64,000 bases of DNA from Eustoma russellianum (Eukaryota; Streptophyta; Magnoliopsida; Gentianales; Gentianaceae), in NCBI GenBank assembly GCA_036186865.1, contig AP025043.1, forward strand, positions 28,337,108-28,401,107, read 5' to 3'. A program made the position numbers and the translations under genes. A model generated the notes under the pieces. The model saw only the letters and a list, made by a program, of their open reading frames with translations, was not told the origin of the DNA and did no database searches. Below, piece by piece: positions 1-12,762 of the stretch (its first letter is position 1; each line of letters starts with the position of its first letter).

Positions 1-895
1 AGTGTAGAAAACCGAATTTTCGACTTTCGTCGATTACACGATTTTTTCTCCTATCAATCTCAAACTTCTTAGACATGTAATATATGTTATGTCACACATA
101 ATATACATAAAATAAAGTGTATTTTCGTCTCCTATGTCTATGTTTAAAAACGCCCCATGTGACAAAAATATCCAAGTTTGAATGTTCAACAAATCAAGCA
201 AAATTGTGGGTGATTGATGTGTGTAAACATAGTATGACTTTGGGGCTGATTTTGACATCTGGTGCATTAGATTTCTGAGTATTTTGAGTGTATATAGGCT
301 GGCCATCTTTATATGATAAGTACGTGACATTTCAGTGATGGTTCGATAGTCACCCGATGCGACAATTTTCGATTTATGGACTCGTGACATGTCGACATAA
401 TTTTGGTAACAATATGACTTGTAATGTATGATATGTGACCTGTGTACACTTAAAAGTATGATACATATATGTTGGTGTGATGTCAATGTACGTTTATGAT
501 GTGTATGACGTGTCGGTGTAACGTCGAGATAGAAACGTATAATTCGTCGTTATAAAAAAATATGTATATATATACTATATATATATGTGGTGTGTGTAAG
601 TGTGAAGTGAAGACTTTTCATTTCAAGTTTGTTGCCAAGTAGTTCTCTCCAAATATATATCCATTTAATGAAATATTTAGTTCATCTCCTTAAGCACTTC
701 ATTAAATGGACTAGTTTAGTTCATTTATCATCGCACCTGAAATTAGTATAAAGTCAGTATGTCAACATCATATGTAAGAATGTAAAGCATATTTATCACA
801 TAAGCGTGTCAAGTAACAATTTATTCATGCATTTCGTAAACACGCAACATTGAAATCATGTATTTTCCAATCACTCAAACTCCAGTTTCTCAACA
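1..895 (-). mobile_element. Copia-type LTR (LTR-H), 5' part, continuing off the left edge
   Basis: Read on the minus strand, this block begins TGTTGAGAAAC at 895 and aligns along its length with LTR-K (26672 onward) and with the two Sirevirus LTRs (49624 and 58098). Shared landmarks include the GTTTGAGTGATT box, the AGTTCATTAA palindrome cluster (about 660-725) and the GACGAAAGTCGAAAA tract at 15-40. It is a diverged member of the same LTR family and not a coding region; the 150-codon open frame at 34-486 has no family resemblance. It interrupts the zinc-binding region of LINE-G at 895/896. The rest of the LTR or element lies outside the window, so I cannot tell solo LTR from full element. 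Confidence 0.8.
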
Positions 896-3836
896 ATAGT
901 TTCCATAAGAAAACACGGATGATTGGAATCTGAAGTCGCTGCCAAATGAACCCATGCAAGAAAAGTTGTACCCAAACTGAGTGTGAAACAAAATATGTTG
1001 TACAGGGAGTAAAATCACCATGCAAGTTTGGCCTCCACACATAATTACCTGGAGTGCCATCAACCTGTGCAATGCAAGTAGAATGAGCTGCACAAAGTCG
1101 TTTTCAGCAGACAGAGTCCGTTAGACGTGGGGCATAATATATTTGGCCCACATATTTAAAACGCATAAATGCAACGCATAATAAACTCTTCTGATGATAA
1201 GACCACCATAACTTAGCCGAATAAGCTGAGGTCAAGACATCAATGCGGCGTAGGCCAAGGCCGCGCTCTTCCATTGGCATGGAAAGTGTTTGCCATTTTA
1301 CCCAATGATGTCTACCTTTATCATCCATATCTCCCCAAAAGAAGTTTCATATTTGGCATCGAATGGCATCCATAATACTCTTCGGTAAGGAGATAACTGC
1401 AAGTGTATGAATCGGAAGAGCATTAAGAACATACTTAATTAAAATCAGCTTACCCGCCGCCGAAAGAAACTTATTCTACCAACATTGGAGGCGCTTATCC
1501 ACTCGTGTCAATTGATCCATACAGTAAATTGTTCGCAGCCACCCCTTGTACAGGTTAACTCCTAGGTATTTAATGGGCAGAGATGTCGCAGTCATGCCTA
1601 TTGCTTGTGACATTTGCTTACACATTCGTGGTTGTATATAAAAAGAATGTATAAAATGACTCTTTTGAAATTAACCTACTGGAGGCCACCTGATAATTAT
1701 CCAGAAAGAACCGAAAGCGTCTCAAATTATGCACCAAGCCATTAAGAAAAAGCAATAAATCATCCGCAAATGCTAAATGAGATATGATAGGCCGTACCCT
1801 ACCAGTGAAAAGCCTCTTAACATACCGTCATGTATCAAAGAATTTACCCCTCGAGTAAAGGCTTCCAATGCCAAGATAAATAATAGTGGTCAAAGAGGAT
1901 CTCCTTGTTTTACACCTCGTGTGGGCTAGATGAAACCGCACGTCTTACCATTAATGAGAATCGACATATATGTACCTTCCAAGTGATTAAAGATAAGATG
2001 TAAAAATCAGGGATGAAAGCCCATTTTGGCAAGCAATTGCTTTAAGAATGCCCAATTCACTCGGTCGATTGCCTTTATCATATTAAGCTTAATAATCAGA
2101 TTTCCACCATAGACCTTTTTATCCAAAAGTTGTGTCATTTCTTGTTCAAGAAGTAATTCTTCGCAATGTCTCGACCACGTATAAACCTGGCCTGCTCACG
2201 TGAGATAAGGTCGGATATCAATGCTGTCAATCGTGTAGTTATGATTTTGGTACCCATTTTCGCTAGAAAATTCGATAGACTAATAGGCCTAAAATCCGCA
2301 AAGGTGGTGGGGGAAGTATCTTTGGAATTAACGTGATCAAAGTACTTCCCATAGTACGTGGAATCCTGAGCCCCAAGAAATATTCCTTGACTGCCTTGAA
2401 GACATCCAATTCCATATGCCCCAAGAAATATTCCTTGACTACCTTGAAGACATCCAACTGCAAATATCGCAACAATGTCTAAAACAATAACCATTAAATC
2501 CATCCGGTCCTGCTGCACTATGTGGGTCAAGAGACCATACTGCATCTTTAGTTTCCTCCATAGATGGCATGCGGATAAGTGTTGTATTCATCTCATGAGT
2601 ATCAAAACATGGGATATAGTGTAGTAACTCATCGACTGCAGTGACAGGCTCTGATGAAAAAAGGGGCGAATAGAAAGAAACTGATTCTGCCTGAATGTCT
2701 GACTCTGTTTCACAAAAGAGGGCAGAAGTGGTATGAATATGTGAGATTGTTTGTCACTGCCATCTATCCCAAACAATATTATGGAAGTATTTTGTATTGG
2801 CATCACCGTTTTTTAACCACTTGATTCGTGCTTTTTGTTCCCAGAAACGCAGCTCCTGCCTTATTGTACGAGCTTGGGCAACATGATACTATGTACGCAA
2901 ATGCGGGGTCTGTTGCCTGTCATACTCAATATCAAGTCTTTGAACATCTCGCTTTGCTGCTGGCAAGTTATCAAAGATATTGCCAAATATATGGACATTC
3001 CAATGTTGTAAGTCCTTTTTTAGGCGATGTAATTTATCATATGTACCACGCATGCCATCCATCATAGGATACGCAGACCACTTAGCCCGATAAAGATCGG
3101 ATGTTTCGTCCAAACATTAGGAAAATGAAATGATTTAAGACCCACCGAATTGTGATTCACCCTTGTAAGAAGTAACGACGCATGATATGAGGAAACCCGA
3201 TATAAGTGTTGGACTTTGAGATTCGGAAAGAAATCATAAAAAGTCTGAGAACATAATATTCGATCAAGGCGATGCTTTGACCACACCTAAGCCTTGGCTG
3301 GCCACCCATGTATAAGGGGTTCCCTTGTAAGGCAAATCCACTAACACACAATGCGTGGCAAAATTTGCAAACTCCTCAAGGGAAGACATGTGAGGCATAG
3401 ACGTGCCATAATGTTCATCAACAGAAAGACGTATTAAAATCTCTGCCAATCAACCAGAGTGGTGCAGGTTGAGAATAGATATTTTGAAGCTCCAACCATA
3501 ATTGACGTCGATCGGCGACTGTGCAAATACCATACACCGGACTAACAGTAATAATATGCGGAGTGCCAACAAGTAAAAAGTGGATGTGGGAAGATTGCTC
3601 ACCATGAGAAATATCAATAAACCACAAAACTGTGCGTTGCCAAAACACCCAAACTTTATCACGACAAGTTGAAAGAGATTGTGAAAATGAGAATCTGAAT
3701 TGATGCCGAAATAACTGAGTAGCATTGTGCTTTGGCTCAATGACAATCAACAAATTCAGCTTGTGTCTTTCTATCAGCCTGTTCAGGCGGACTAGCAAAG
3801 TCCGTAAACCTTCAAATTCCAAAACATACAATTCAT
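896..3836 (-). pseudogene. LINE-G ORF2 (endonuclease-RT), broken
   Basis: ORF2 encodes the APE-type endonuclease and reverse transcriptase used for target-primed reverse transcription. Visible in order on the minus strand: endonuclease start MNCMFWNLKVYGL with IEPKH (3836-3720); LWLIGRDFNTS (near 3440); SAYPMMDGMRGTYDKLHRLKKDL linker (about 3000); RT palm with FADDLLLFLNG (about 1735-1770), where F replaces the usual Y; HHWVKW...GLGLRR thumb region (1104-1328); and RVFLWKLL of the zinc-binding region, cut by LTR-H. Many stops and frameshifts rule out function. A 48-bp tandem duplication sits in the RT part. The RNase H is missing from the window. Confidence 0.8.
2370..2457. repeat. 48-bp-period tandem duplication in LINE-G RT
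   Basis: GCCCCAAGAAATATTCCTTG recurs at 2370 and 2418 with a 48-bp period. The second copy is nearly identical over about 40 bp. It duplicates the DVFKxVKEYFLG segment of the RT domain. Confidence 0.9.
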
Positions 3837-5172
3837 TGAGGTGGTAAGGATGAAAATCTTGAAGAAGACCTAGCATTAGAATGCATTACACGTGATGATG
3901 CTGGAGGAGCAGGCATCTCAGACTTTGTACGCTGAGACTTATAGGGGTGAAGGACATGCTGCACCAGCGGGAAACTTTCATCATTATCAGTAGTAGATAG
4001 GCTAAAGCGACGCGAAACATCCGCTGCAACAGCCTTCATATCCTGCTTCCATGCATCTCAGATCATTGCCATCGGATCACTATGGAGTGCAACAACCATT
4101 GCCTCATCAACGAGTGAAGGGCTACACATAAATGACTAATGTCGGGTCTCACAATAATATTTATCCAATTCAGAATCTGATACAATAGCAACCAATGGGC
4201 CATCATCGTTCTCATCACATACCACATGAGTCTTGCCTAAAACATTGTCAGCGGTCTAAACTTCGATCCTTCTTCCAATTATGTTCTCGTACCCAATCCC
4301 TGAAAAAACACAGTAATAGGCCCCAAATCATCCTGATGTTGAAGTAACTCAACTACCTGCCCATCTTGTTCAACGATATTAGATTGAGGAACACAGACAA
4401 GGTCTAGTATACTGTCCTATGGGTTACATCGTTCTGCGCATATAGAATAGAAACAACAGCTGAAGGTATAGGTGGAAGGGTCTTCTTTGGTGTCGACCGC
4501 TTGGGCTGCTTGACTGGCCGTACAACTAGAGGAGGTTGTGGCTTCTCCACAAGCTCTGCCGGAGCACCAAGCTTGGCACAAGATTTAATTTCGTGTCCTA
4601 AGACTCGACATTTCGTACAAAACATAGGGACATCTTCATACTCAACTGTCGGATAAAACTCATGTTGGCCGCCTTGAATATGCAAGCGGCTGGGCAGGTT
4701 TTTTTATATATCAATCTCGACACAAAGCCTGACAACTGACGGTCGAATTCCTTGCATGGTAGCTGAATCCATACGCAAAGGCTCTCCTATCATATGAGCA
4801 ACACCCAAAGGGTTGCTTTATTATAGAGAAGAAATGGCAGTCCACGAATAAAGATCCATACTGACGCTATAGGATTATCATATTTAAGATCAAATTCCAG
4901 TGTCCATTTAGTAACGCACATATGAAAACCATTCAGTGTCCAAGAACAACACAAAAGCATCACTGATGGTCCTCCTGATTATCAAACGTGATCAGAATAT
5001 GTTGATCGTCCAAGGATCCCAATTTCGGCTTGTGTCTATATCCAATTCGTTCAAAAGAGGATTGTAGTTGTTTCATAGTGGGACGTCCATCCCAAAATGA
5101 TCTAATGAGAGAACAACGATAAGGCTGTGAAAATTGTAAGACTTCTTCATCCAAGAAGGTCATCGAGGGCAT
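3833..5172 (-). pseudogene. LINE-G ORF1 (nucleic-acid-binding protein), broken
   Basis: ORF1 of plant L1 LINEs binds the element RNA. Three pieces survive. At 4960-5172 is the start of a DUF4283-like domain (FWDGRPTMKQLQSSFERIGY...ILITF), parallel to the same region of LINE-C, D and E. At 4404-4685 is a CCHC knuckle (CTKCRVLGHEIKSC) followed by a proline/lysine-rich stretch. At 3833-4039 is the C-terminal tail. Stops and frameshifts separate them. The ORF1 stop TGA overlaps the ORF2 start as ATGA at 3836-3833. Family assignment is by resemblance to the other LINE ORF1 copies in the window. Confidence 0.75.
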
Positions 5173-5498
5173 ACCTTTAAACCTCTATATAGGCCGAATG
5201 GAGGTGGGAGGCGGCAGCGATTTAGGAGCATGAATGTTCACAAAGGTTGGCTATGGCGGAGCCATAGGTCATGGAGCCTTCATGAGCACAGCGCCACAAA
5301 GAAAGATCATTGTCAAAGGGAGGGTTTGCAAATTGCAAGAATGCAGAAAAACCCAAAGGCAGCAATACAAGGATGTTGAAAGGAGAACAGAGTCAGAATC
5401 AGATAGAAAAGAATGAGACGTGAAGGACAAACTCAGTGATCGTGCCCAGCGATCATGGTGACACGCTGGTCGCTGTCGCCATCATGCGCATCAGCATC

Positions 5499-5503
<5 letters not shown>

Positions 5504-5546
<43 letters not shown>
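5504..5546. repeat. (TA)n microsatellite between LINE-G 5' end and LINE-C 3' end
   Basis: About 43 bp of uninterrupted AT/TA dinucleotides, followed by the T-run (5546-5561) that is the poly(A) tail of minus-strand LINE-C. Only this tract separates the two LINEs. Confidence 0.97.
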
Positions 5547-5561
<15 letters not shown>

Positions 5562-6623
5562 GAAGAAAAAGTTCTTTTATTAAAGAAAAAAAACCCTCAC
5601 TTATGGCGGAGGAAAACCATATTACATCAAAGCATAACGCAGATACAAATTAGTCGATTATCAGCATCCAGAATATATATGATATGCCGCATTAAAACCT
5701 TGCCGGGTAAAACCACCCTTGTGGATAAAACCCCGGCGAAGGAAAAAGCGTACATATTTATATATCTGGAATGATGATAGACACTATTGAAATAAAAGTT
5801 ACAAGAGAATAAGCCTGTTTGAATCCAGTAATAAAGGAAAGCCGACTGAAGGACCACTTTGCTTGAATGATGTTTGGTGACATAGAGTATGTTGACAGGA
5901 TTTAGGCCAGCTGGAGAAGGGACGACAGCGATACCAACCCGTTGATGCATAAACTTCCTCCATAGACAGACAGTAACTACTGACGGGACTCTGAGAATGT
6001 GTGCGATCCAATGCCTCACCAATACCACAAGAGAATGAGAGCGTAAGAATATAAGCGATGCAAGCCAATGAAAAGTGTGAGAATCGTGGCCATATATACA
6101 ACCTGGACTGCCGGCACATGATGAAGTGCCGGCAGAACTACATTTGCAAAGCCAAACCACGCGTCCGACCGGGGAGAAATGATAAGCTGGCGCCTGCGGC
6201 TTGTGTAATAGAAAATTGCCGCAAATGCCTTGGTTGTTCCCTCCAATGCTCATAACCGACAACAAATGTAAAGCATAACTCAATGTCAGCTGGCTGAAGT
6301 GTGTAAAAGAATAATCGGAATGCCTGAGAAAAGAAAACGTACCGAGGCTGCCTGTACTGATCAGTGTACAGGCAGTGAGAAGATGACATGGCCAATCCAT
6401 ATGGAAGACTTGAGAATTGCGTACATCCATGAAGTGGTGGCGGGTCTCAGTCATATCGCAGTAGCCATTGCACATAGGAAGAAAAACAGCATTAACCGAG
6501 ACTATCAGCGAAAACAAACAGCTGCAAATGTAATAAATATGAGGCGTACCGATTCTGCCCGTGTCCCATAGTACACGGGCAGAGAATTGCCAATAAATCC
6601 AACGCATCTTTTAGAAATTATGA
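5562..6623 (-). other. LINE-C 3' UTR with three long hairpins
   Basis: Non-coding tail downstream of ORF2. Three perfect hairpins are visible: 6554-6564/6573-6583 (11 bp, TCTGCCCGTGT arm), 6348-6357/6366-6375 (10 bp, CTGCCTGTAC arm) and 6108-6117/6126-6135 (10 bp, CTGCCGGCAC arm). Read in the element sense, each is followed by a short tag of the form CGGTACG or CAGGTTG. A fourth, 36-nt hairpin lies at 5702-5737. LINE-D, E, A, B and F carry equivalents. Apparent ORFs here (such as 5627-6607) show no family resemblance. Confidence 0.85.
5702..5737 (-). other. 36-nt covarying hairpin, LINE-C copy
   Basis: Stem GCCGGG/CCCGGC (perfect) encloses U-rich internal loops and an inner stem CCAC/GTGG closed by AAGG. 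Five other LINEs in the window have the same 36-nt architecture with different but still paired outer stems. Confidence 0.8.
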
Positions 6624-9600
6624 TCATGCTGCGCGTAAAGCCACCGAGGAAAGATCAAGTGTTACCGAAGCCCTGACCAGGGGTGGAAGAGTAGAGCTGT
6701 TGTACTCCCCCGTTAGAGGCTGCAACATTGCATGTTGTGCTAGATAGTGTGCCGGCATATTTGTCTCACGATATGTATGCACAAAGTCTAGCCGATGCTG
6801 ACAAATGAGCTCATGTAGTAGACGGAGATGATAATTGCCTGTTGAGCGACGTGGCCTGCTGAGGCTTGCAATCATTTGAGCACAGTCTGATTCTACAATT
6901 ATCGAACGGTAAAATGGAAGGAAATACAGCAGGATAAACAGGGTGGCCTGTATCTCAGCCTGCAGAGGTGGGCAACGAGGTAGCCGAAATGAAAGGGCCT
7001 TGATGCATGAACCATTATGATCGCGGAGGATTCCGCCGCCCGCCGCGTAGTGCTGTCCCACAGCGGCATCCACATTTAGTTTGAGCCTGCCAGAGGAAGG
7101 GGTTTGCCAGCGCATAATTCGTAGTCTAGGCGCTCGAATCTGAGGAAGCCAGGGTAGAGGAGCAAATGGAAGTGCAGCTAGCTTGGTTTCCTGTATCTTC
7201 ATCATCCACGCGTGAATATCAAAATGAATAGAATTACGGACTGCGGTTGTGGAGAAGCGAATGGTGTCACCATAAGTTAGCTGCGCATAATGACGCCAAA
7301 TATTATTTAATATTATCCCAGGAAGTATTAGCCGCAAGACGCCGAGGAGGGATGAGGCATTGGATCTATACCACCATGCCATGATATATTGCCGAAGCGA
7401 TAATGTTGACGGATGCACGCCATCAAGCTCCGCGGCAAAAAAACTCCAGAGAAAACGGATGCGCGAGCATGTGATGAACAAATGGTCGACCGTAGCTGAA
7501 TGTGCTTTACAGAAAGGACATTGAGTTGGTCGTGCCATGGTGTAGCTGCCGATATAATCTTCGAATGGGAGGGCCGAATGAAACATGCGCCACAAAAACA
7601 TTCGAATGGAAGGCGAGTGGTGTTTACTCCAAATAAACCTAGCCGACATTAACGTTGGCCGTGAAATCCGACAAAGCATGTATGCTGATTTTAGCGAAAA
7701 CTCTCCCGAAGGCGTAAGCGCCCATGATAGAAATGTGCCCAATCCACTAGAATTTGGGAGACAAATGGGATGAATGCGACAGATAGATTTCCAGACCGGG
7801 GAATCTGTAAGTCTTGGAATATAGTCATGCCGTCTACCATATTTATGCTGCATATACCTACTCCATAGAGTGTTTTGGCACTGATATTTCCACCAAATTT
7901 GGCATTGATATGCCTGTTGTAGCTCTCGAAGGTTGCGAATTCCCAAAACCCCTTCTTCTACTGGTATAGAAATGTCTTTCCATGCCACCCAATGATGCCT
8001 TTCCCCCCAATAAAATGCTGCCAGCTTTCTTTCAAGCACTCGAATGATAGACTGCGGCATACCACCTGCCGCTAGTATATGTAATGGTAGCGCTGCTAGA
8101 ACCGAACGGATCAGGACAAGTCTCCCTGCCATAGAAAGAAGGCGAGAATGCCAGCCATTTAATCTGCCATCCACGTGCTGTAAGAGGGACGAAAAATGTG
8201 AAGCCCGTGGAATTCCCTTATGCAGATAGGATCCGAGATAGCGAAATGGCAGAGTGGCTAATCTCATGCCAAGAATATCTCTGATTATATGACATTGCCG
8301 ACTCGTGATAGCAGAGGATGGGATAAAATTACTTTTTTGGAAATTTACCTTCTGACCTGAAGCGATTTCGTAAGTAGTGAGAAACGCATGGAAGCGCCGC
8401 AAATTCTGCTGTGTACCACGAAGGAAGATGAGCAAATCATCCGCATATGCCAAGTGTGAAATAGTGAACGGAACTCTGCCCAACCGAAATGTCTGGATTC
8501 TGCCTGTTTCCACCAGAGCCTTCAGGCCCCTGCTAAATCCCTCAGATGATAAAATAAATAGCAATGGCGATAGAGGATCTCCCTGTTTTACACCCCTGAA
8601 TGGCCGAAAATATGGCGAGGGTTGACCATTGATTAAGACTGACATTTTCGTTGCTTCTAGATGATTGAGGATAATCCGAATGAAAAAAGCAGAGAAACCA
8701 AACTTGTGCAGGAGCAAGCGAAGGTAATCCCAACTCACCCGATCAAAAGCCTTCATCATATCTAATTTAAGACATACCTGCGGCCCACCCCTGTCCAGCT
8801 GATGAATCATTTCCCGAGCCAAAAGCACCTGAGTGGAAATATCCTGACCCGCAAGAAATCCTGTCTGCTCTGGTGATATTAAAGTGGGTAATAGCCTATT
8901 CAGCCTTGACGCAATAACACGAGTACATACTTTGCTAATAAAATTGGTGAGGCAAATAGGTCGAAAATCACTAAACGTCTGCGGTGACTGTGATTTCGGT
9001 ATAAGAGTCAATAGCGCACTCGCCATGACCGATGGCTGGGGTACCCCTATGAAAAACTCTTGCACCGCTTTTAACACATCTAAATGAATTACAGACCAGC
9101 ACGATCGATAAAAATTACCATGAAAGCCATCAGGGCCTGCGGCACTCTGCGGATCCAAGCTCCATACAGCTTGTTTAACCTCTAACTCCGTCGGCAATTG
9201 CGTAAGCATGAGATTATCCTCAGCAGTGAGAAGTGTCGGAATATGGGACAATATATCCTCGTAATTAGAGGTTTGTACATGAGCAAAGAGTCCCTTATAA
9301 TAATCCACCGCTGTCATCATTATCTCATCCGGTTGTGTGATTACGTCACCCTGTTCATTTTTTAGTTGTCTAATGCAAAGCTGTGAGCGCTTACCTTTAA
9401 CCAGAGAATGAAAATATCGTGTGTTTGCATCCCCTTCTTGTAACCATTTAACACGAGCCTTTTGTTTCCAGTATTGTAACTCATAATTTGAAGCAAGCAA
9501 ATACTGAGCCTTGGCCTGATAATATGCCTCACGTGCCTCCTCTGTTGACGTGTCGTCCCAGTGATTTTCTGCGGCCGTAAGATTATCCTCTGCATGCTGC

Positions 9601-10393
9601 AATTTGCTAAAGATATTACCGAATATATGTTTGTTCCAATGATGAATATCCCTCTTTAAGGCAAACAACTTGGCATAGAAACCCCGCATACCACCAGTGG
9701 TTGGATATGATAACCATGCCTGGCGCATATATGCATGAAAATCAGGATGATGTAGCCACGCATCCAAGAACCGAAAAGAACGACGAGTTGGTTGGTTGCT
9801 TTGATGGCATTGAATTAAAAGTGGAGTATGATCCGATGTCACTCTCGGTAAATGTGTAAGTCGTAGCACTTCGAACAGATCTTGCATCCGTGAATTAAGA
9901 AAGATCCAATCTAGCCTTCTGCAAACTCGCCCAAGGCCACGTCCCTCCGCCCAAGTAAAACGCGTACCATGATACGGTGGAGACATAAGAGAGAAATCCC
10001 CCCTATCAACCACGGCAGCTGTAATCCTTCAGAAAAATGACATAAATCTCGCCATAGACTTCGACGCTGAAAAGCTGTATGCTTCGCGTACACAAGAGAT
10101 AGAACAAATTGTTGCTGCTGTGAGTGTGAAGAAAGAGTCAAATGTAAGACTTGACCCTGATCCTGCGTAGTCACCAAACGAAATTCATTATCCTTCCAGA
10201 AAAACCATATACGTTCCGATTGTGAAGCATAACCATGTGAGAAACCTAGTGTAAAACAAAACCGCTGGATTTGCGATGAAGTATGTTTAGGTTCAATCAA
10301 TGCAAGCAAATGAATACGATATTCTCTAATCAACTGTTTCAATCGAGGCAAAGACGTGCGCATGCCTCGAATATTCCAAATTAATATATTCAT
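6624..10393 (-). pseudogene. LINE-C ORF2 (endonuclease-RT-RNase H), endonuclease deleted in part
   Basis: Starts at the ATG that overlaps the ORF1 stop (MNILIWNIRGMRTSLPRL..ALIEPKH, APE endonuclease). At about 10013-10030 PWLIGG runs directly into VVDRGDFSLMSPPYHG in another frame. This removes roughly 30 residues, including the expected GDFN motif, and leaves a frame change. From 10013 to 6624 there is one open frame of 1129 codons: endonuclease C-terminal part (TSDHTPL), RT (AFDRVSWDY, GVKQGDPLSPLLF, YADDLLIF at about residue 520), thumb, zinc-binding region (QCPFCKAHSATVDHLFITC) and RNase H (LNVDAAVG at about residue 980, AEIQA, ESDCAQ, PAHYLAQH). This is the best-preserved LINE RT here, but the endonuclease lesion should prevent normal insertion. 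Confidence 0.9.
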
Positions 10394-11720
10394 TGAGTAA
10401 GGTTTGAGACACTTCCCTGCAAAGCGTGCGAAGCACTACGCGTGAGAACAGTAGATGGGGGCAACGGCGGGAGATCTTTTTTCGTGCGGCGTTTCCGACG
10501 TGGTACAACTGGCACAAAAGGCACCTCCTCGGGATTATCAGGCAAACGTGATATCAATATATCATCTGCAGGAGATGAGTCAAGGCGCTGAATGCGCTGA
10601 GAAATCTCTGTAGAAACTGTAAGATGTGCTGCCTCCAGACCTTCATCTGGTAGATCCGTGTCTGAAGAATGTCCAAGCTCCATATGAGGGATATCCTCGG
10701 GTATATGATGATCCGGGGCATCACAAAAGGTGTCCTGAGGCTGGGGATCGGCCTCCCCTTGCGGATCAACATGAGTATCCGAATCGATGGAATGTTCTGG
10801 AAGCGGCTCCTCCGAATGAAGCAGTTCAGCTGTATGTATTATACCAGGCCTATGTTCAGATCGGTCTTCCGCCGCAGGTGCAGGCGGCATTGAAGGCATA
10901 GCAGTAGGCTGCAAGGAAGTTGTCGAGGGGACAGCATCCGGCTTATGCTTGACAGCATCCGGCTTATGCTTGACGGGTGTCCATCTCTGCTTGGGCGGAC
11001 GTGATGGGGGGGGCGGTGGTGGTGGTGGAATATTGGACGCCGAGGGCTGTTTAGGGTCGCATGACGCATGATCATGCCCTAATCGATGGCATGCAGTGCA
11101 ATATTTTGGCAAATCCTCATAGATCACCGTTTGCAATATTAAACGTTGTTTTGCCTGCAAATAAATCTTTTGGGGCAGATCCTGTGAAACATCAACTTCA
11201 ACACAAATTCGGGCGACAGAAGGCCGCAGTGCATCTGAGGTGGCGGCATCGAGTTTCAATGGTGATCCTATCGGCTTCACTATTTCAAAAAGAGCTTCTC
11301 TGCAATGCAAGTGCACCGGCAAACCTGGTAATGCTACCCAGACCGGTACAATCGGAACGTCTGTAGTCGGATCAAAATCCACTGTCCATTTAGTTATACG
11401 CATATGACGACCAGAAATAAGCCATGATCGACGGTAGAAGCATCTGAGATAATCAGTTTCTTGGCGAAAATTCAAAAGAATATGCGTTTGATCTATAAGC
11501 GTGATGCGAAGATCATTGTGAAAGCCTATTTTTTCAAAGACCTCCCGAATCACCTTCAATGGTGGTCTTCCATACCAAAACGTACAAACTAACGAATATT
11601 TGTATGGCGAGCTAGGGCATCAATCTCAGAGTCTAAAAACGATATCAATGGAATACGGAGGTATCTGCGGCGGAGCGGCGGCGGCTAAAGCCGCCGAGAT
11701 CGTCGGAGCCCTTGCGCCAT
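10390..11720 (-). pseudogene. LINE-C ORF1 (DUF4283-like plus CCHC), N-terminus broken
   Basis: The first ATG is at 11720 (MAQGLRRSRR), but the frame stops soon after. PLISFLDSEIDALA and YGRPPLKVIREVFEKIGF lie in different frames, so the N-terminus carries a stop and a frameshift. From 11559 down to 10390 the frame is open for 389 codons. It has the DUF4283-like domain (HILLNF, RCFYRRSW, RITKWTVDFDP, VWVALPGLPVH), a CCHC knuckle (CTACHRLGHDHASC), a Pro-rich spacer, an acidic region and a basic tail (RRKRRTKKDLPPLPPST). This domain order is that of plant L1 ORF1 proteins, which package element RNA. Its stop TGA (10392-10390) overlaps the ORF2 ATG. Confidence 0.85.
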
Positions 11721-11722
11721 AC

Positions 11723-11726
<4 letters not shown>

Positions 11727-11782
<56 letters not shown>
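11727..11782. repeat. (TA)n microsatellite between LINE-C 5' end and LINE-F
   Basis: About 55 bp of TA dinucleotides. It is the longest TA tract in the window and the only sequence between the two LINEs. Confidence 0.97.
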
Positions 11783-11785
<3 letters not shown>

Positions 11786-11809
11786 GCGATGGATATATAG
11801 GTTTATTAG

Positions 11810-12021
11810 CAATGGATATTAAATGAGCCAGACACTTCCTCAATCTCAACCATTCCACCCTACAATATTGTTCCCGGGAGGCAAATACAGCAGCACACAT
11901 GCTAGCACGACACGGCTACAGAACGGCAGGTATGCAGTCCTACATGTCCAACCAATCACTTCCATGTGAAGTTCGTGGAGCTTTATTCATGGATCTTCAG
12001 CTGCCAGCCTTTCGTAGTTGA
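11810..12021 (+). pseudogene. LINE-F ORF2 remnant (RNase H C-terminus)
   Basis: In one frame this reads ...LNHSTLQYCSREANTAAHMLARHG..., matching the RNase H C-terminal segment (PRENNMPAHYLAQHAM) of the other LINEs, including the conserved AHxLAxH. There is an internal TGA near 11820, and the frame ends at TGA 12019-12021. It is only about 65 codons and cannot be functional. Confidence 0.75.
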
Positions 12022-12762
12022 TACATGTCGGAAATTATGTCGGCAAATAACCCTTGTCGTTATCTGTGTTTTCGAACACAGGCAACGCTGGTGCGTTTTC
12101 GTTTCATATGTTATTTTATTATGCATGCGGCACTCCATACTACAATTTCATTTGAAAATCGTTGCCTGACTAATGTGTTTGTTTTGTCATGGTGGACATC
12201 AATGTACACATCATTCATGAGGAAATCTACAAGCTCAAACATCACATGCCAGTACATCAGGGCTCTACTACTCGGAGGCAACAAGAAGATATCGTCGCCT
12301 TGGCTCAAGCAAAGCCAAGGCGACTTGGGTATGAGTTTGGCTCTTATGCATGCTCTCATTTCTTTTATCATTGCCATTGGTATAACTGCTTCCTTGCACT
12401 CTCATGAGGTACATGTCAAAATGGATTCATCAAGATCAAGCCGAGGTCCTTCAAAAGCATTAAGTGATCCCCAGCAACCACGGACCAATAGCGTTTTTTC
12501 TTATGCAGAAATCACATCCATGTATTCATTTTTATATAGCTTAGGTATCAATGACAGCCGTATAAATATGTACGCTTTTTCCTTCGCCAAGGTTTTATCC
12601 ACAAAGGTGGTTTTACTTGGTAAGCTTTTAATGCGGCATATCATATACGACTGGAGATATGCCATCATTAGCTCGCTATTTTACTTATTCTCATACACTG
12701 ATGCTTGTAATATGGTTTTCCTCCTCCATAAGTGAGGCTTATTAATAAAATTTTCTTTCTCT

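Larger units (their letters stand above)
896..5503 (-). mobile_element. LINE-G, old degenerate L1-type LINE with RT
   Basis: A minus-strand plant L1-type LINE. Its 5' end abuts the (TA)n tract at 5504, and its 3' part (RNase H and 3' UTR) is cut off by LTR-H at 895. ORF1 and ORF2 remnants lie in the expected order. It is the most decayed full-size LINE here, with many stops and frameshifts in all frames, so it is probably the oldest insertion at this locus. The stretch from 5173 to 5503 is 5' UTR plus the eroded ORF1 start. Confidence 0.85.
5547..11726 (-). mobile_element. LINE-C, near full-length L1-type LINE with RNase H
   Basis: Minus-strand LINE of about 6.2 kb bounded on both sides by (TA)n. 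The 3' end has a T-run (5546-5561, the tail) and a polyadenylation signal (TTTATT on plus at 5576-5581). The order is ORF1 (11720-10390), ORF2 (10393-6624) and a 1.06-kb structured 3' UTR. The 5' UTR is almost absent: the ATG lies about 6 bp from the (TA)n, so slight 5' truncation is likely. An endonuclease deletion makes it inactive. The target duplication cannot be resolved because both flanks are TA repeat. Confidence 0.92.

Noticed and set aside
34..486. 150-codon open frame on the minus strand
   Set aside because: It lies inside a copia-type LTR that aligns with three other LTRs, where the frame is not kept. It shows no domain or codon pattern.
5436..5774. Open frame with long Ile-Tyr runs
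   Set aside because: It is the translated (TA)n microsatellite. The same happens at 11600-11900 and 12761-13192.
5627..6607. 326-codon open frame on the minus strand after LINE-C ORF2
   Set aside because: It covers the LINE-C 3' UTR. The matching UTRs of sister LINEs do not keep the frame, and the region is dominated by hairpins.
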